Source of the DNA: Candidatus Melainabacteria bacterium
GTDB lineage: Bacteria; Cyanobacteriota; Vampirovibrionia; Vampirovibrionales; Vampirovibrionaceae
DNA length: 40,723 nucleotides
Reading direction: 5' to 3'
Assembly (NCBI GenBank): GCA_902168245.1
Contig: CABHPA010000063.1
Coordinates: 1 to 40,723, forward strand
This document shows, piece by piece, positions 13,583-21,560 of this stretch. Both the position numbers and the translations under genes were made by a program. The notes beneath the pieces were generated by a model. The model was given only the letters and a program-made list of their open reading frames with translations. It searched no databases and was not told the DNA's origin. Numbering within the stretch: position 1 is the stretch's first letter; each line of letters opens with the position of its first letter.

Positions 13583-14800
13583 ATGGCACTTGGATTAAAT
13601 AACATAACCAGTTTGTACAACGCGTTATACACGTTGGCAAACCAGCTGGCAAGCCAGCAGAGACCCGGAGGGTTACAGAACAACTCACTGTTGTCGCCAA
13701 TAACGCCTACGGCGCTCTTCCCGGCAGCCCCGGCGGCAGCCCCTGATCCGCTTTCAACGGCAATTAACGGCAGCGTGAAGTCGGCGCAGGCGTATGCCAA
13801 CGCAGTAGATAAAAACGGGAATGTCAACCAGAAAAAACTGGCCAACGGAGGCGGCGATCGACAAGGCATCGTCACCGGCTATGCGGCGGAATTCGCGGTC
13901 GGCTCCCGTACCCCGGCGGCCCAGATGCCCCAGGCGCTGAATAAATTAGACAGCCTGAACCCCGACGCCAAAACATTCGCCCTGGTGGCCTCGCGGTATA
14001 AAAACGCGGGCGGCAACTACGACAACGGCAGGCTGAAACAACTTCTGCAAAAAGCGGGAAGGCAGGATCTGATTACGCCCGGCGTGGGCAATACCGATGT
14101 GGAAACCTTATCCGCAGTCACCAAGGCCATTAACGATGGCAGCCTGAAGTTAAGCCAGGTATTTGACGGCACCAAGAACGACGCGGTCAAGGACGATGGA
14201 AAATATCAACGCGCGATTGACGCCATTAAGGCAGGCGACTTTACCTCCAATATCCAAAACGGAAACGGAGGCAACGGTAACGCCGGGAATGCAGGAAATG
14301 CGGGCAACGCCGGGAACGCTGGCAATGCAGGAAAAGGAGGAAACGCGGGCAATGCGGGCAACGCCGGAAATGCGGGCAACGCCGGGAACGCTGGCAATGC
14401 AGGAAAAGGAGGAAACGCGGGCAATGCAGGCAACGCCGGAAATGCGGGAAATGCAGGAAATGCCGGGAACGCAGGCAATGCGGGTGCAACCAAAACACCC
14501 ACGCCAACGGCGACCCCAACCGCAACACCGGCAGCAGCGCCCCAAGCCGCTCTCAACACCAGCAGTATAATGGCGCAAATTATGCAGATTCTGCAAGCCC
14601 TGATGCTTATGCTCAGCGGCCAAAGTCCGCCAGGCGTTTTCGCAAACAGCCTGAGCAAACCCACCGCCAACGCGGGCAATACGGGAACCATCGCAACGGC
14701 AGGCAACCTGGCCAGCGCAGGCAACGCGGCATTGCAGCAGCAACCAGTAGCGGCAGCAGGTAATGCTGGCAACGCCGGCGGCGGCGGGGGAGGATATTAA
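13583..14800 (+). CDS. Collagen-like Gly-Asn-Ala repeat protein
   Basis: This 405-residue protein has no family I recognise. Residues 1-225 are a mixed alpha/loop region with an Ala/Pro stretch near 47-55 and no cleavable signal peptide. Residues 232-295 are a strict Gly-X-Y tract of about 21 triplets, nearly all Gly-Asn-Ala, with two GKG triplets that keep the register. A Pro/Thr linker (298-312), a Met/Leu-rich helix (322-340) and a Gly-rich end (GGGGGGY) follow. Gly every third residue suggests a collagen-like or polyproline-II bundle, but Pro is missing from the X/Y positions. AGGAGAG is the ribosome site; the longer upstream frame has none. Export is unproven. Confidence 0.8.
   Translation: MALGLNNITSLYNALYTLANQLASQQRPGGLQNNSLLSPITPTALFPAAPAAAPDPLSTAINGSVKSAQAYANAVDKNGNVNQKKLANGGGDRQGIVTGYAAEFAVGSRTPAAQMPQALNKLDSLNPDAKTFALVASRYKNAGGNYDNGRLKQLLQKAGRQDLITPGVGNTDVETLSAVTKAINDGSLKLSQVFDGTKNDAVKDDGKYQRAIDAIKAGDFTSNIQNGNGGNGNAGNAGNAGNAGNAGNAGKGGNAGNAGNAGNAGNAGNAGNAGKGGNAGNAGNAGNAGNAGNAGNAGNAGATKTPTPTATPTATPAAAPQAALNTSSIMAQIMQILQALMLMLSGQSPPGVFANSLSKPTANAGNTGTIATAGNLASAGNAALQQQPVAAAGNAGNAGGGGGGY
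14300..14443 (+). repeat. 72-bp tandem duplication inside the Gly-Asn-Ala tract
   Basis: The 72-nt segment 14300-14371 is repeated directly as 14372-14443 with one silent difference (GCG to GCA). Each copy encodes 24 residues (eight Gly-X-Y triplets, one GKG). Near identity despite free codon choice indicates a recent in-frame duplication. Confidence 0.9.
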
Positions 14801-14933
14801 GCCAACGCAAGCATACCCCTGATTACCGTACCCCAATTACCCTACTTTAAATCACCCTCAACGAACCTACCACCTAAACAACCCAATTCCTTTTCGGTCT
14901 CCCAAGCAGGCTACTTGAATCTCTAAATTAATT

Positions 14934-14969
14934 AGCAATCATTTTCCCCAAAATGATTGCTTTTTATTT
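14934..14969 (+). terminator. Terminator downstream of the Gly-Asn-Ala repeat gene
   Basis: A perfect 12-bp stem (14934-14945 with 14950-14961), a CCCC loop and a TTTTATTT tail, 133 nt after the stop codon. Confidence 0.85.
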
Positions 14970-14989
14970 GGGAAACATCCGCCTTGCCA

Positions 14990-15023
14990 ATTAAAAAACG
15001 CCGGACTGTATTGACCGACGTTT
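14990..15023 (-). terminator. Terminator of the universal stress protein gene
   Basis: On the minus strand AAACGTCGG pairs with CCGGCGTTT (9 bp with one G-U) around a 10-nt loop, followed by TTTAATT. It lies about 30 nt after the stop of the minus-strand gene. Confidence 0.75.
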
Positions 15024-15053
15024 CTTAATTCAGCGCCAATGGCGCCCGACAAT

Positions 15054-16052
15054 TTAGCGGATAATCAGCAGGTTGTGCGTACCCCAATGCAGCAACTGGG
15101 AACTGACGCTACCCATCAGCCAGGCCATCATGCCTTTCCGGTTATGGGAGCCGACCACCACCAGATCGGGATTTTCCTGCTCAGCCCAAAAGCCCAGCTC
15201 GGTGGCCGGAGAGCCGGTTAACTTGCAGCAATCCCGCACGGATAAGCCCTGCTCCTCCAGCAAGTCGCAAACCATTTCAAAAATCATTTTGGCGTTATTG
15301 TCCATGGCCTCATCCAGCACATCCTGATTCACGAACGGGGCCAGCACCGCGTTTTCCTGGTAAATCGGGCTTTGCACGGTGGCCAGCGTCAAGGCGACAG
15401 CCTCCGGGCGAAGCAGTTCGCCGAGTTTTCGGGCGGCCAGCATGGACGATTCCGAATCGTCCACCCCGAACAGCACGTGGAGTTTCCCCCCGATGTCCTC
15501 GCGCCGGGTGGCCAGAAAATGCTTTTTCAGGAGCAGCACCGGGATGGTGGCATGTGTGGCCAGATTCATGAAAAACTGGTTCCGGATCATGCCGGAAACC
15601 GGGAAATGACTGCCGCACAGCACCATCAAATCCTTTTGGGACTCGTGAATCTGCTCAATAATGGACTCAAGGTTCTGCTCCCGCATGCTACAGGCATACT
15701 CATGCGCCACCCTGAAGCCGAAGCGACCCATCAGCGCGCCCAACTGCTCCCGGCACGCCCGGTGCCTCTGCTCCTGCTCGCTGATATATTGAGCAAGGGT
15801 CAGCGCCTTATCGCCATTCTGGGGCATGTCCACCGGCAAGCCGCCAATGGCGTCGGGCATGGCATGCACCAGGGAAATTTCAGTGTCCTGCGGGTTGAAC
15901 AATCGGCTTAAATCCTGAATCGTCCGCTCGTCTATCGCATCCAGCGTATGCTCAAACACCAGGGCGACCTTTTCCGGAATACGCTTGCGCGCGCCTTCCC
16001 CGCCGGGTTGCGCGGTGCGGGAAATGCCGGTTCGGGTAACGGGATGCGCCAT
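15054..16052 (-). CDS. Universal stress protein with two UspA domains
   Basis: This protein of about 332 residues has two tandem UspA-like domains. The first (KVALVFEHTLDAIDERTIQDL to IPVLLLKKHF) lacks a clear ATP-binding GxxG loop. The second ends VVVGSHNRKGMMAWLMGSVSSQLLHWGTHNLLIIR, with the G-2x-G-9x-(S/T) pattern of ATP-binding Usp proteins. Tandem Usp proteins are soluble stress factors. The start is uncertain: ATG 16052 has AGAGGG 8 nt upstream and is chosen; in-frame ATGs at 16133, 16094 and 16073 would add up to 27 residues. The protease gene lies just upstream on the same strand, so the two may form an envelope/stress operon. Confidence 0.88.
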   Translation of the reverse strand: MAHPVTRTGISRTAQPGGEGARKRIPEKVALVFEHTLDAIDERTIQDLSRLFNPQDTEISLVHAMPDAIGGLPVDMPQNGDKALTLAQYISEQEQRHRACREQLGALMGRFGFRVAHEYACSMREQNLESIIEQIHESQKDLMVLCGSHFPVSGMIRNQFFMNLATHATIPVLLLKKHFLATRREDIGGKLHVLFGVDDSESSMLAARKLGELLRPEAVALTLATVQSPIYQENAVLAPFVNQDVLDEAMDNNAKMIFEMVCDLLEEQGLSVRDCCKLTGSPATELGFWAEQENPDLVVVGSHNRKGMMAWLMGSVSSQLLHWGTHNLLIIR

Positions 16053-16160
16053 ATTGAAAGCCCTCTTTATCATGCTGCTGACTGTCTCCAGCATAACCGT
16101 TCGCCCTGCAAATGAAATGACCAGTTTGGGCATTAGCCATTTGTCTAACGGCCAGAAAAA

Positions 16161-16940
16161 TCAATCCCGCCAGGCGGACTGAAGCAGCTTGAGCGCAAAA
16201 TGGGCAGGAACCCCGAACGACACGGGCTGGCGCTTTGCCTGGGCGGGAATGCCGTCCTGGGCAGTCGCGCCGATTTGACCGCTGATAATGCCCACCACCC
16301 GCCCCTGGACATCCAGCAACGGACCGCCGCTGCTGCCCGGCTGAAGCGCCATGTCGGTGCGAATATAGGCAGGGGCGTTCTTCAGGGAGGATGCCTGATA
16401 GGCCTGTATTTTCCCCTCGCTCACCACAAAGCGGGCATTTTGCACGGGCAAAAAACCCACCGCGAAAATCCGGCTGCCCAGCGGCGGCACATTTTGGGCA
16501 ATGGGCAAACAAGAATACCCCTGCCCCGGAATTTTAAGCACCGCGATATCCTGGGACGAATCCAGCCGCAAGACCTGCCCCGCATGGACATCCCCGGAGG
16601 CGAGATAAACCGCCACCCGCACGGCGGAACGCAGCAGGTGGGCCGCCGTAAGAATGTGGCCCGTTTCGGAAACCAGCACCCCGCTGCCGATTTCCCCGCC
16701 ATTCTGCACAATCACCACGCTGTCCATCACCCGATTCAAATCGCGGGGCAAGGCCAGCCGAGTTGAGTGCGCGCAGGACTGCGGCAACGGTTCAAGCATC
16801 GCCTCGCTCGCAGCCTGCCCCATTTGCGGCAGTCCCGGCAGATCTCTCGCCAAGGCAAGGCGCGCAGGCCCAAGTAAAACGATGCCCCAAACCAGCCCAA
16901 GCGCCCCTGCCAACAGTTTGCGGTACGCTTGAAATCTCAT
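16161..16940 (-). CDS. Exported trypsin-like serine protease (DegP/HtrA-like, no PDZ)
   Basis: This 259-residue protein starts with a signal peptide or membrane anchor (LLAGALGLVWGIVLLGPARLALA). The protease domain has the catalytic triad His101 (LTAAHLL), Asp131 (SSQDIAVLKI) and Ser204 (PGSSGGPLLD), in the chymotrypsin fold order of HtrA proteases. No PDZ domain follows; the protein ends about 55 residues after the Ser. The target would be misfolded or specific periplasmic proteins. ATG 16940 has AGGGAAGG upstream. The Usp gene follows on the same strand. Confidence 0.9.
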   Translation of the reverse strand: MRFQAYRKLLAGALGLVWGIVLLGPARLALARDLPGLPQMGQAASEAMLEPLPQSCAHSTRLALPRDLNRVMDSVVIVQNGGEIGSGVLVSETGHILTAAHLLRSAVRVAVYLASGDVHAGQVLRLDSSQDIAVLKIPGQGYSCLPIAQNVPPLGSRIFAVGFLPVQNARFVVSEGKIQAYQASSLKNAPAYIRTDMALQPGSSGGPLLDVQGRVVGIISGQIGATAQDGIPAQAKRQPVSFGVPAHFALKLLQSAWRD

Positions 16941-17088
16941 GCGCGGCCTTCCCTTTCGGAGTCAGAAATCTTTCCCGCCTGCCATATTAAAGCATTTAAC
17001 CGCCATTGGAATCGGCTTTACGGCTATTAGCACGTTCGAACTGAGCGGAGCGTTTTCCGGCGGCATGAAAGCGCGTTGGGCCGGAGAC

Positions 17089-17121
17089 AAAAAAAAATCC
17101 CCTTACCGCATGGATAAAGGG
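17089..17121 (-). terminator. Orphan minus-strand terminator upstream of the protease gene
   Basis: On the minus strand CCCTT (17121-17117) pairs with AAGGG (17104-17100), with further pairing inside, followed by T9 (17097-17089). No annotated minus gene ends here. It either ends an unknown transcript or attenuates the protease gene about 150 nt downstream. Confidence 0.6.
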
Positions 17122-17401
17122 AGAATGGGTAAACAAGCATAGTGTTTCTGTTTCAGCATGAGAGAAAATAGATGGTGCAGGCATCCTAGCAAATCGTGCC
17201 GCAGGCAAACCATTAGTCACCAGTTTTAAATCAGCCGCCCTGCGGTTCATCCAATCGGTTATGCAGGCTTAAGACCGTCTAAGGAAAAGCACCCAGAGGG
17301 GATCATCCGGTCGGCTAATTTTGTTTTAAAACCACTTATGTTGCCGACCTGTCGGAGTCCAATCGGTTAATGAGCCGAAAAGCCGGCAACGCTGCCTGAC
17401 G

Positions 17402-17509
17402 TCAAGGGATAAACCCACTTTGGCGCAAGCTCTGGTAGACGGTCGTCCTAACTCCATCAGCGATTTTTTCTGAACCTACAGATGGATAGACGCGCTTTTT
17501 TGCTGGCAT
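17402..17509 (-). CDS. Possible 35-codon small ORF or gene remnant
   Basis: The ATG at 17509 opens a 35-residue frame beginning MPAKKRVYPSVGSEKIADG and ending QSLRQSGFIP. The sequence looks protein-like, but there is no clear ribosome site and no family I recognise. It could be a decayed gene fragment or chance. Confidence 0.2.
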   Translation of the reverse strand: MPAKKRVYPSVGSEKIADGVRTTVYQSLRQSGFIP

Positions 17510-17596
17510 AGAATACTCAGCAACCTTCAGCACCCGAGAATGGGAACTGCTGAAACCGTTATCTATAGCCATTATGCAAATAAGGAGAACCCGTTC

Positions 17597-18079
17597 ATGA
17601 AAAAATTCGCCCCACTGGCCTTAAGCGCCCTTCTGCTGGCCACCGGACCCGCCTTCGCGCTGGATGCCTCATCCGCCCCCGATGTGAAGGCGCCCGATGC
17701 GCAACAATCCACAACCACGCAAACAACGCTAAAAACGGAAACCCAAACCGAAACCCAGGCGGAAGCCGATAAAACGCCTGCCAGCAAGGACACGGCGACT
17801 GAGGCCAAAGACGCCGCCCAAAGCCAAACAGGACTAAGCCAGGACGGCAGCTCCCAAAGTCCGGCCTCCCCGGTGCTGGAAAACCAGACCAGCCCTGATA
17901 AGCTGCCCGCTTCCCAGAGCGATCAGCCCGCCGCCGGACAGGCGGCCAGCAGCACCAATCCGGACAGTCCAGACACCAACGTGCAAAAGCTGTTCAGCAT
18001 GTTTCACCCCAAGCAGCAGGCAGACGCCCCCCAGCAGACAACGCCCGCTTCCACTCCTAACGCACAAACCCAGCAATAA
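17597..18079 (+). CDS. Secreted low-complexity (Gln/Thr/Ser/Pro-rich) protein
   Basis: This 160-residue protein begins with a textbook Sec signal peptide (MKKFAPLALSALLLATGPAFA, cut after AFA at residue 21). The mature part is almost wholly disordered: alternating TQT/TET, DKTPAS, QSQ and PASP segments, with one hydrophobic patch (NVQKLFSMFHP) near residue 132. No domain is recognised. It could be a periplasmic spacer, a surface linker or a substrate of another system. AAGGAG lies 9 nt before the ATG and a strong terminator follows the stop, so it is a genuine single-gene transcript. Confidence 0.85.
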   Translation: MKKFAPLALSALLLATGPAFALDASSAPDVKAPDAQQSTTTQTTLKTETQTETQAEADKTPASKDTATEAKDAAQSQTGLSQDGSSQSPASPVLENQTSPDKLPASQSDQPAAGQAASSTNPDSPDTNVQKLFSMFHPKQQADAPQQTTPASTPNAQTQQ

Positions 18080-18093
18080 ACGCAAAACGAGTC

Positions 18094-18128
18094 AAAGTGC
18101 CGGGAAAAGCATCCCGGCACTTTTTTTT
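18094..18128 (+). terminator. Terminator of the low-complexity secreted protein gene
   Basis: A perfect 12-bp stem (18094-18105 with 18112-18123), a 6-nt loop and a run of eight T beginning at 18121. Confidence 0.95.
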
Positions 18129-18157
18129 CGCTATTTCGTTTTAGTGGGTAGTGGCGA

Positions 18158-19879
18158 TTAAACTAGGCTGAGCGCCGCAACTGGCTCCACCAACGCCTTC
18201 ATGTGGCCGCCAATCTGGCGGGCGACAATATTCCCGCTTTGGGCCGCCCCGTTCATAAAACCGGCCCAGTCCACGCTGCAATGCTCCCCGGCAAAAAACA
18301 GGCGACCGCCCAGTTCCGGCTCCTGGGCCACGCCCATTAACGTGGTGTACTGGCCCGGCTTCGGGCAGGTGTAACTGCCCTTTGCATACGGGTTCTGGCT
18401 CCAGTTGAAAAAGGCGTTGTTGTCGTCGAATTGCGCGGAAGCCCCCGGATACAGGCGCTCCAGATCATTCAGCGACTGATGCCACTGGTTCCGGGTGGCA
18501 TCTTTGCCGGTTTGACCGCCCATAAAATTAGTAAGGATGCCCGCGTTTCCGGGCTGCAAACGGCTGGTTTCCCAGTAGCACTGGCTGGGCAAATCCGTAA
18601 ACAGTTCACCCGTGTTGGCCGGTGTGGGGCTATTAGGGGAAACGGCCTTGGGGTTGCGCCAGAACCGGGAGCGAAACCCAATCATCTGCTTGCTGTTGGT
18701 GCCGTAACCCCATTGCTGAATGGCTTTTCGCTTCAACGAGGAAAGGCCCAGCCCGAAAACGCCGCCCACCTGGCGCAACACGGCGAACGGCAAGGCCAGC
18801 ACCACCCGTTCGGCTTCCACGGACTGCATTTTTTGCCCCATCCGGAACCGGAGCTGGATCAGGCCATGCTTTTGAGACACATGCTCCAGGCAGGCCCCGC
18901 GATGAATCGGCACGGCAGGCTGAATCGCGTCCGCCACCGCTTCCACCAGGCGGCTGTTCCCGCCCCGAATGCGCATGGCCTCGTCACTTTCGCCGAACAT
19001 GCGGAAACCGTCACCGGCGTCAATGCCAATCAACAACAGCAGGTTCAAGGCGGACTGCTGATCGACGTCCAACCCGTATTCCCCCACATACGCCGCTTTA
19101 ATCAGCTTGATTAGCCAGGACTCGACATGCGTCTGGGCGTCCAGGTATTGCGCCAGACTCATGTCATCCAACCACTTGGCGTTATAGGGCTGCTGATAGG
19201 TGGGAATCTGCACCTCTCCATCGGGAAAGCACTTGCGGATATCCCGCGTCAGGGTTTCGGCCAATGGCGCAAAAGCCCCAATCACGTCCGCCTCGGTACG
19301 CGCCTTGCCCTCGCTGAAATAAATGGCTGGCTCAATGCCCGGTTCGTCTGTTTCAAAGCGTTCCAGCGGTACGTGGAGTTCGGCGCACAGGGCAATCAAG
19401 TCCTCATGCCCGGTATCCACCAGCTCGCCGCCCAACTCCACGAACATGCCGTCCCGATTGAAATTCGACTGGGTAAAAATACGCCCGCCCAACCGACGGC
19501 CCGCCTCGTAAATCTCGCAGGGAATATTCTGCCGCATGAGCCGGTAAGCCGTTACCAGACCGGCTAGGCCGCCACCCACAATAATTACCGGCGTCGCCAT
19601 GCTTTCTTTTCTGGCGGGCGCATGGCGGGGTTTCGCATAAGCCATCCCCGGCGGCAGAGCGGGAGCCAGGCTTACTGTCGCCACGGCGCCCGCAGCGCCC
19701 AGCATTCCCTTCAAAAACTCCCGGCGACTGACGGAACGGGTTAATAAGGAACCGGGATTCCTGCCAGACTTAGACGCTTTTTGCGCCCCGGTTTCCGACA
19801 CATAGGCATTTTCCGCCTGGGCTGCCAACGCCCGGCGAAGCATGGTTCCCATCCACTGAAACAAAGGTGTTTTGGACAT
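18158..19879 (-). CDS. Tat-exported flavin amine oxidase
   Basis: This 573-residue FAD-dependent oxidoreductase is of the monoamine oxidase family. A Tat motif SRREFLK at residues 51-57 precedes a hydrophobic stretch (GMLGAAGAVATVSLAPALPPGMAYA), so the folded flavoprotein should be exported to the periplasm. The Rossmann FAD site VIIVGGGLAGL lies at residues 99-109, then EAGRRLGGRI, and the C-terminal FAD block RLFFAGEHCSVDWAGFMNGAAQSG. Members oxidise amines or amino acids to aldehydes with H2O2; the substrate is unknown. ATG 19879 is chosen; the longer frame starts with TTG. The 50 residues before the twin arginines are unusually long, so an internal start (ATG at residue 13) is possible. 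Confidence 0.9.
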   Translation of the reverse strand: MSKTPLFQWMGTMLRRALAAQAENAYVSETGAQKASKSGRNPGSLLTRSVSRREFLKGMLGAAGAVATVSLAPALPPGMAYAKPRHAPARKESMATPVIIVGGGLAGLVTAYRLMRQNIPCEIYEAGRRLGGRIFTQSNFNRDGMFVELGGELVDTGHEDLIALCAELHVPLERFETDEPGIEPAIYFSEGKARTEADVIGAFAPLAETLTRDIRKCFPDGEVQIPTYQQPYNAKWLDDMSLAQYLDAQTHVESWLIKLIKAAYVGEYGLDVDQQSALNLLLLIGIDAGDGFRMFGESDEAMRIRGGNSRLVEAVADAIQPAVPIHRGACLEHVSQKHGLIQLRFRMGQKMQSVEAERVVLALPFAVLRQVGGVFGLGLSSLKRKAIQQWGYGTNSKQMIGFRSRFWRNPKAVSPNSPTPANTGELFTDLPSQCYWETSRLQPGNAGILTNFMGGQTGKDATRNQWHQSLNDLERLYPGASAQFDDNNAFFNWSQNPYAKGSYTCPKPGQYTTLMGVAQEPELGGRLFFAGEHCSVDWAGFMNGAAQSGNIVARQIGGHMKALVEPVAALSLV

Positions 19880-20234
19880 TCCGATTTCTTCCGCTTTCCA
19901 ACTAACTTTAAACCGAACGCGCCCCGCGGGGATTATTTTTCCGGCAGGGGACAATAATCAAACGACCAACCGCGCAACTCACGCCAGGCGGGTCGCGCAA
20001 ACGCTGGAAAAAAGCCCCCGGCCCCCTGTTCGCATTGATGTCGCCTCATCCGGTGATGCAGGCCATGCCAATTTCCAGCCTGATTGTCATCAATAGAATA
20101 TCAAAATATGGCCCAGTCTGTTACACTTGCTTTATTCAAGAGTGGGATGCCTAATTGGGCTAAAAAAGGTGTTTACCTTTCTGCACGGGGGGGAATCCTG
20201 CTATACTGTTTTTATATTTTCAGGTTCAAGGTGT
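19880..20234 (+). other. Divergent intergenic region with an inverted repeat
   Basis: These 355 nt separate the amine oxidase (minus) from the response regulator (plus). GATTATT (19931-19937) and AATAATC (19953-19959) form a 7-bp inverted repeat with a 15-nt spacer, a possible operator about 50-80 nt before the oxidase ATG. The plus-strand promoter at 20199-20207 is listed separately. No gene is seen. Confidence 0.4.
20199..20207 (+). promoter_or_regulatory. Extended -10 promoter of the response regulator gene
   Basis: TGCTATACT gives an extended -10 (TG at 20199-20200, TATACT at 20202-20207), 28 nt before the ATG. The -35 is weak, as expected for extended -10 promoters. This supports ATG 20235 over longer frames. 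Confidence 0.55.
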
Positions 20235-20684
20235 ATGCGAAAAAAATTACTCCTGGTCGAAGACAATGCAGCCCACGAGGAATTAACTCGCCTTGCGCTG
20301 AAAAAAACCGGCTTCGAGCATGACCTGACCGTTGTGCGCGACGGCACCGAATTGCTGGAATATCTCTTTCGCCAGGGGAGGTATATTCACCTGACCCGAA
20401 GCGACATGCCGGATTTAATCCTGCTGGATTTGAAACTGCCCCGCATGGACGGGCTGGAAGTGCTGAAAAAACTAAAAACCGACGGGCGCACCCGTTCCAT
20501 CCCGATTGTGATGCTGTCCTCCTCCACCGAGGAAAACGACATTCGCAAAAGCTACAAGCTGGGGGCCAACAGTTACGTGCATAAACGTATGAACGCCCTG
20601 GAATTCAACGAGGTGCTGAGAGACATTTTGTCCTACTGGTTCGAGTTCGCCAAGCTGCCGCCCAGGGTGTACGTGGAAGAGTAA
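20235..20684 (+). CDS. Single-domain response regulator (Rcp1-like)
   Basis: This 149-residue protein is a lone CheY-like receiver. It reads MRKKLLLVEDNAAHEELTRLAL with acidic residues Glu9 and Asp10, phosphoacceptor Asp65 (LILLDLKLPRMDG), Ser at the switch position (VMLSSST) and a Lys in SYVHKRMNALEF where KPV is usual. The LTVVRDGTELLEYLF block and the FEFAKLPP tail are typical of Rcp1, the partner of cyanobacterial phytochrome histidine kinases. No histidine kinase is adjacent, so the partner is elsewhere. ATG 20235 follows an extended -10 promoter; upstream in-frame codons are not counted. Confidence 0.88.
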   Translation: MRKKLLLVEDNAAHEELTRLALKKTGFEHDLTVVRDGTELLEYLFRQGRYIHLTRSDMPDLILLDLKLPRMDGLEVLKKLKTDGRTRSIPIVMLSSSTEENDIRKSYKLGANSYVHKRMNALEFNEVLRDILSYWFEFAKLPPRVYVEE

Positions 20685-20799
20685 GCTCCCTGCGGTTGAT
20701 GGTTTAGCTGCTATGGAGACCATTCCCTTTGTCGGGATGCGGGATCAGTGTATCCTATGGCAATGCACCGATTCATCGACAGGAAGAGGGAATACGTCC

Positions 20800-21381
20800 A
20801 TGAGTAACCCACCTAAAATTCTGGCCTTTGCAGGCAGCACCCGCACCGACTCTTACAATAAAAAGCTGGTCAGGTTGGCCATGCTGGGAGCGGAAGCCGC
20901 AGGAGCCGAGACCACGTTCGTCGATCTGCGGGATTTGCCCATGCCGCTGTATGACGGGGATTTGGAAGATCAGGAAGGCTTGAGCGCAAACGCGCTGGCC
21001 TTCAAATCGCTGCTGCTGGGCCATCAGGGTTTGCTGATCGCCTCGCCGGAATACAACAGTTCCATTTCGGCGGTGCTGAAAAACGCCATTGACTGGGCTT
21101 CCCGCCCTGCCAAAGGAGAAGCCCCACTGGCCTGCTTCAAGGATAAGGTATGCAGCCTGATGAGCGCATCCCCCGGCGCGCTGGGCGGTTTGCGCGGACT
21201 GGCGACGGTGCGCTCCATCCTGGGCAATATCGGGGTGATCGCGCTGCCGGATCAGGTGGCGGTGTCCAAGGCGCACGAGGCGTTTGAACCAAACGGCAAA
21301 CTCATTGACGCAAAACAGCAGCGCGCCATTGAGGCATTGGGAGCAAATGTGGCCCATCTGCTGTTTCGATTGGGCGATTAA
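20800..21381 (+). CDS. NADPH-dependent FMN reductase
   Basis: This 193-residue flavodoxin-fold protein belongs to the NAD(P)H:FMN reductase/azoreductase family. The FMN-phosphate site is AGSTRTDSYNKKL near residues 11-23, the isoalloxazine site is SPEYNSSISAVLKNAIDWAS, and SASPGALGGLRGL follows. Members reduce FMN, quinones or chromate in the cytoplasm. ATG 20800 has AGGAAGAGGG upstream; the longer frame to 20713 is rejected. It lies about 115 nt after the response regulator and 180 nt before the phosphoribosyltransferase, all on the plus strand. Confidence 0.92.
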   Translation: MSNPPKILAFAGSTRTDSYNKKLVRLAMLGAEAAGAETTFVDLRDLPMPLYDGDLEDQEGLSANALAFKSLLLGHQGLLIASPEYNSSISAVLKNAIDWASRPAKGEAPLACFKDKVCSLMSASPGALGGLRGLATVRSILGNIGVIALPDQVAVSKAHEAFEPNGKLIDAKQQRAIEALGANVAHLLFRLGD

Positions 21382-21560
21382 TTCGGCTGAATCAACAGAT
21401 GGCTTGTTTCTGCGGGCAGGTTCAGGTCTACCGAAAGCGGACTTTTGGCCTGCCTGTCCAATTGCGCCTATTCCCCAAACTGCTAGACTAACAGCATTAC
21501 AGCAAAATGAACGCGCTCCGGCTAACAGAAAAATGGCCGGGCCACCGTGAGGAGAGACGC

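Larger units (their letters stand above)
16941..17596 (-). other. Structured intergenic region with an orphan terminator
   Basis: These 656 nt hold no secure gene. They contain the minus-strand terminator at 17089-17121, a long-range pairing GTTGCCG/CGGCAAC (17340-17346 with 17384-17390) that encloses a smaller fold, the 35-codon minus ORF at 17402-17509, and the motif pair CCAATCGG...TAAGACCGT near 17250-17278. A small RNA or a decayed minus-strand gene ending at the terminator is possible. Confidence 0.45.

Noticed and set aside
14270..14490. CRISPR-like regular repeats
   Set aside because: The periodicity is in-frame coding (9-nt and 72-nt units) with no spacers.
14206..14772. Ala/Pro/Phe repeat protein on the minus strand
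   Set aside because: It is the reverse-strand shadow of the Gly-Asn-Ala repeat; the plus frame has the promoter, ribosome site and terminator.
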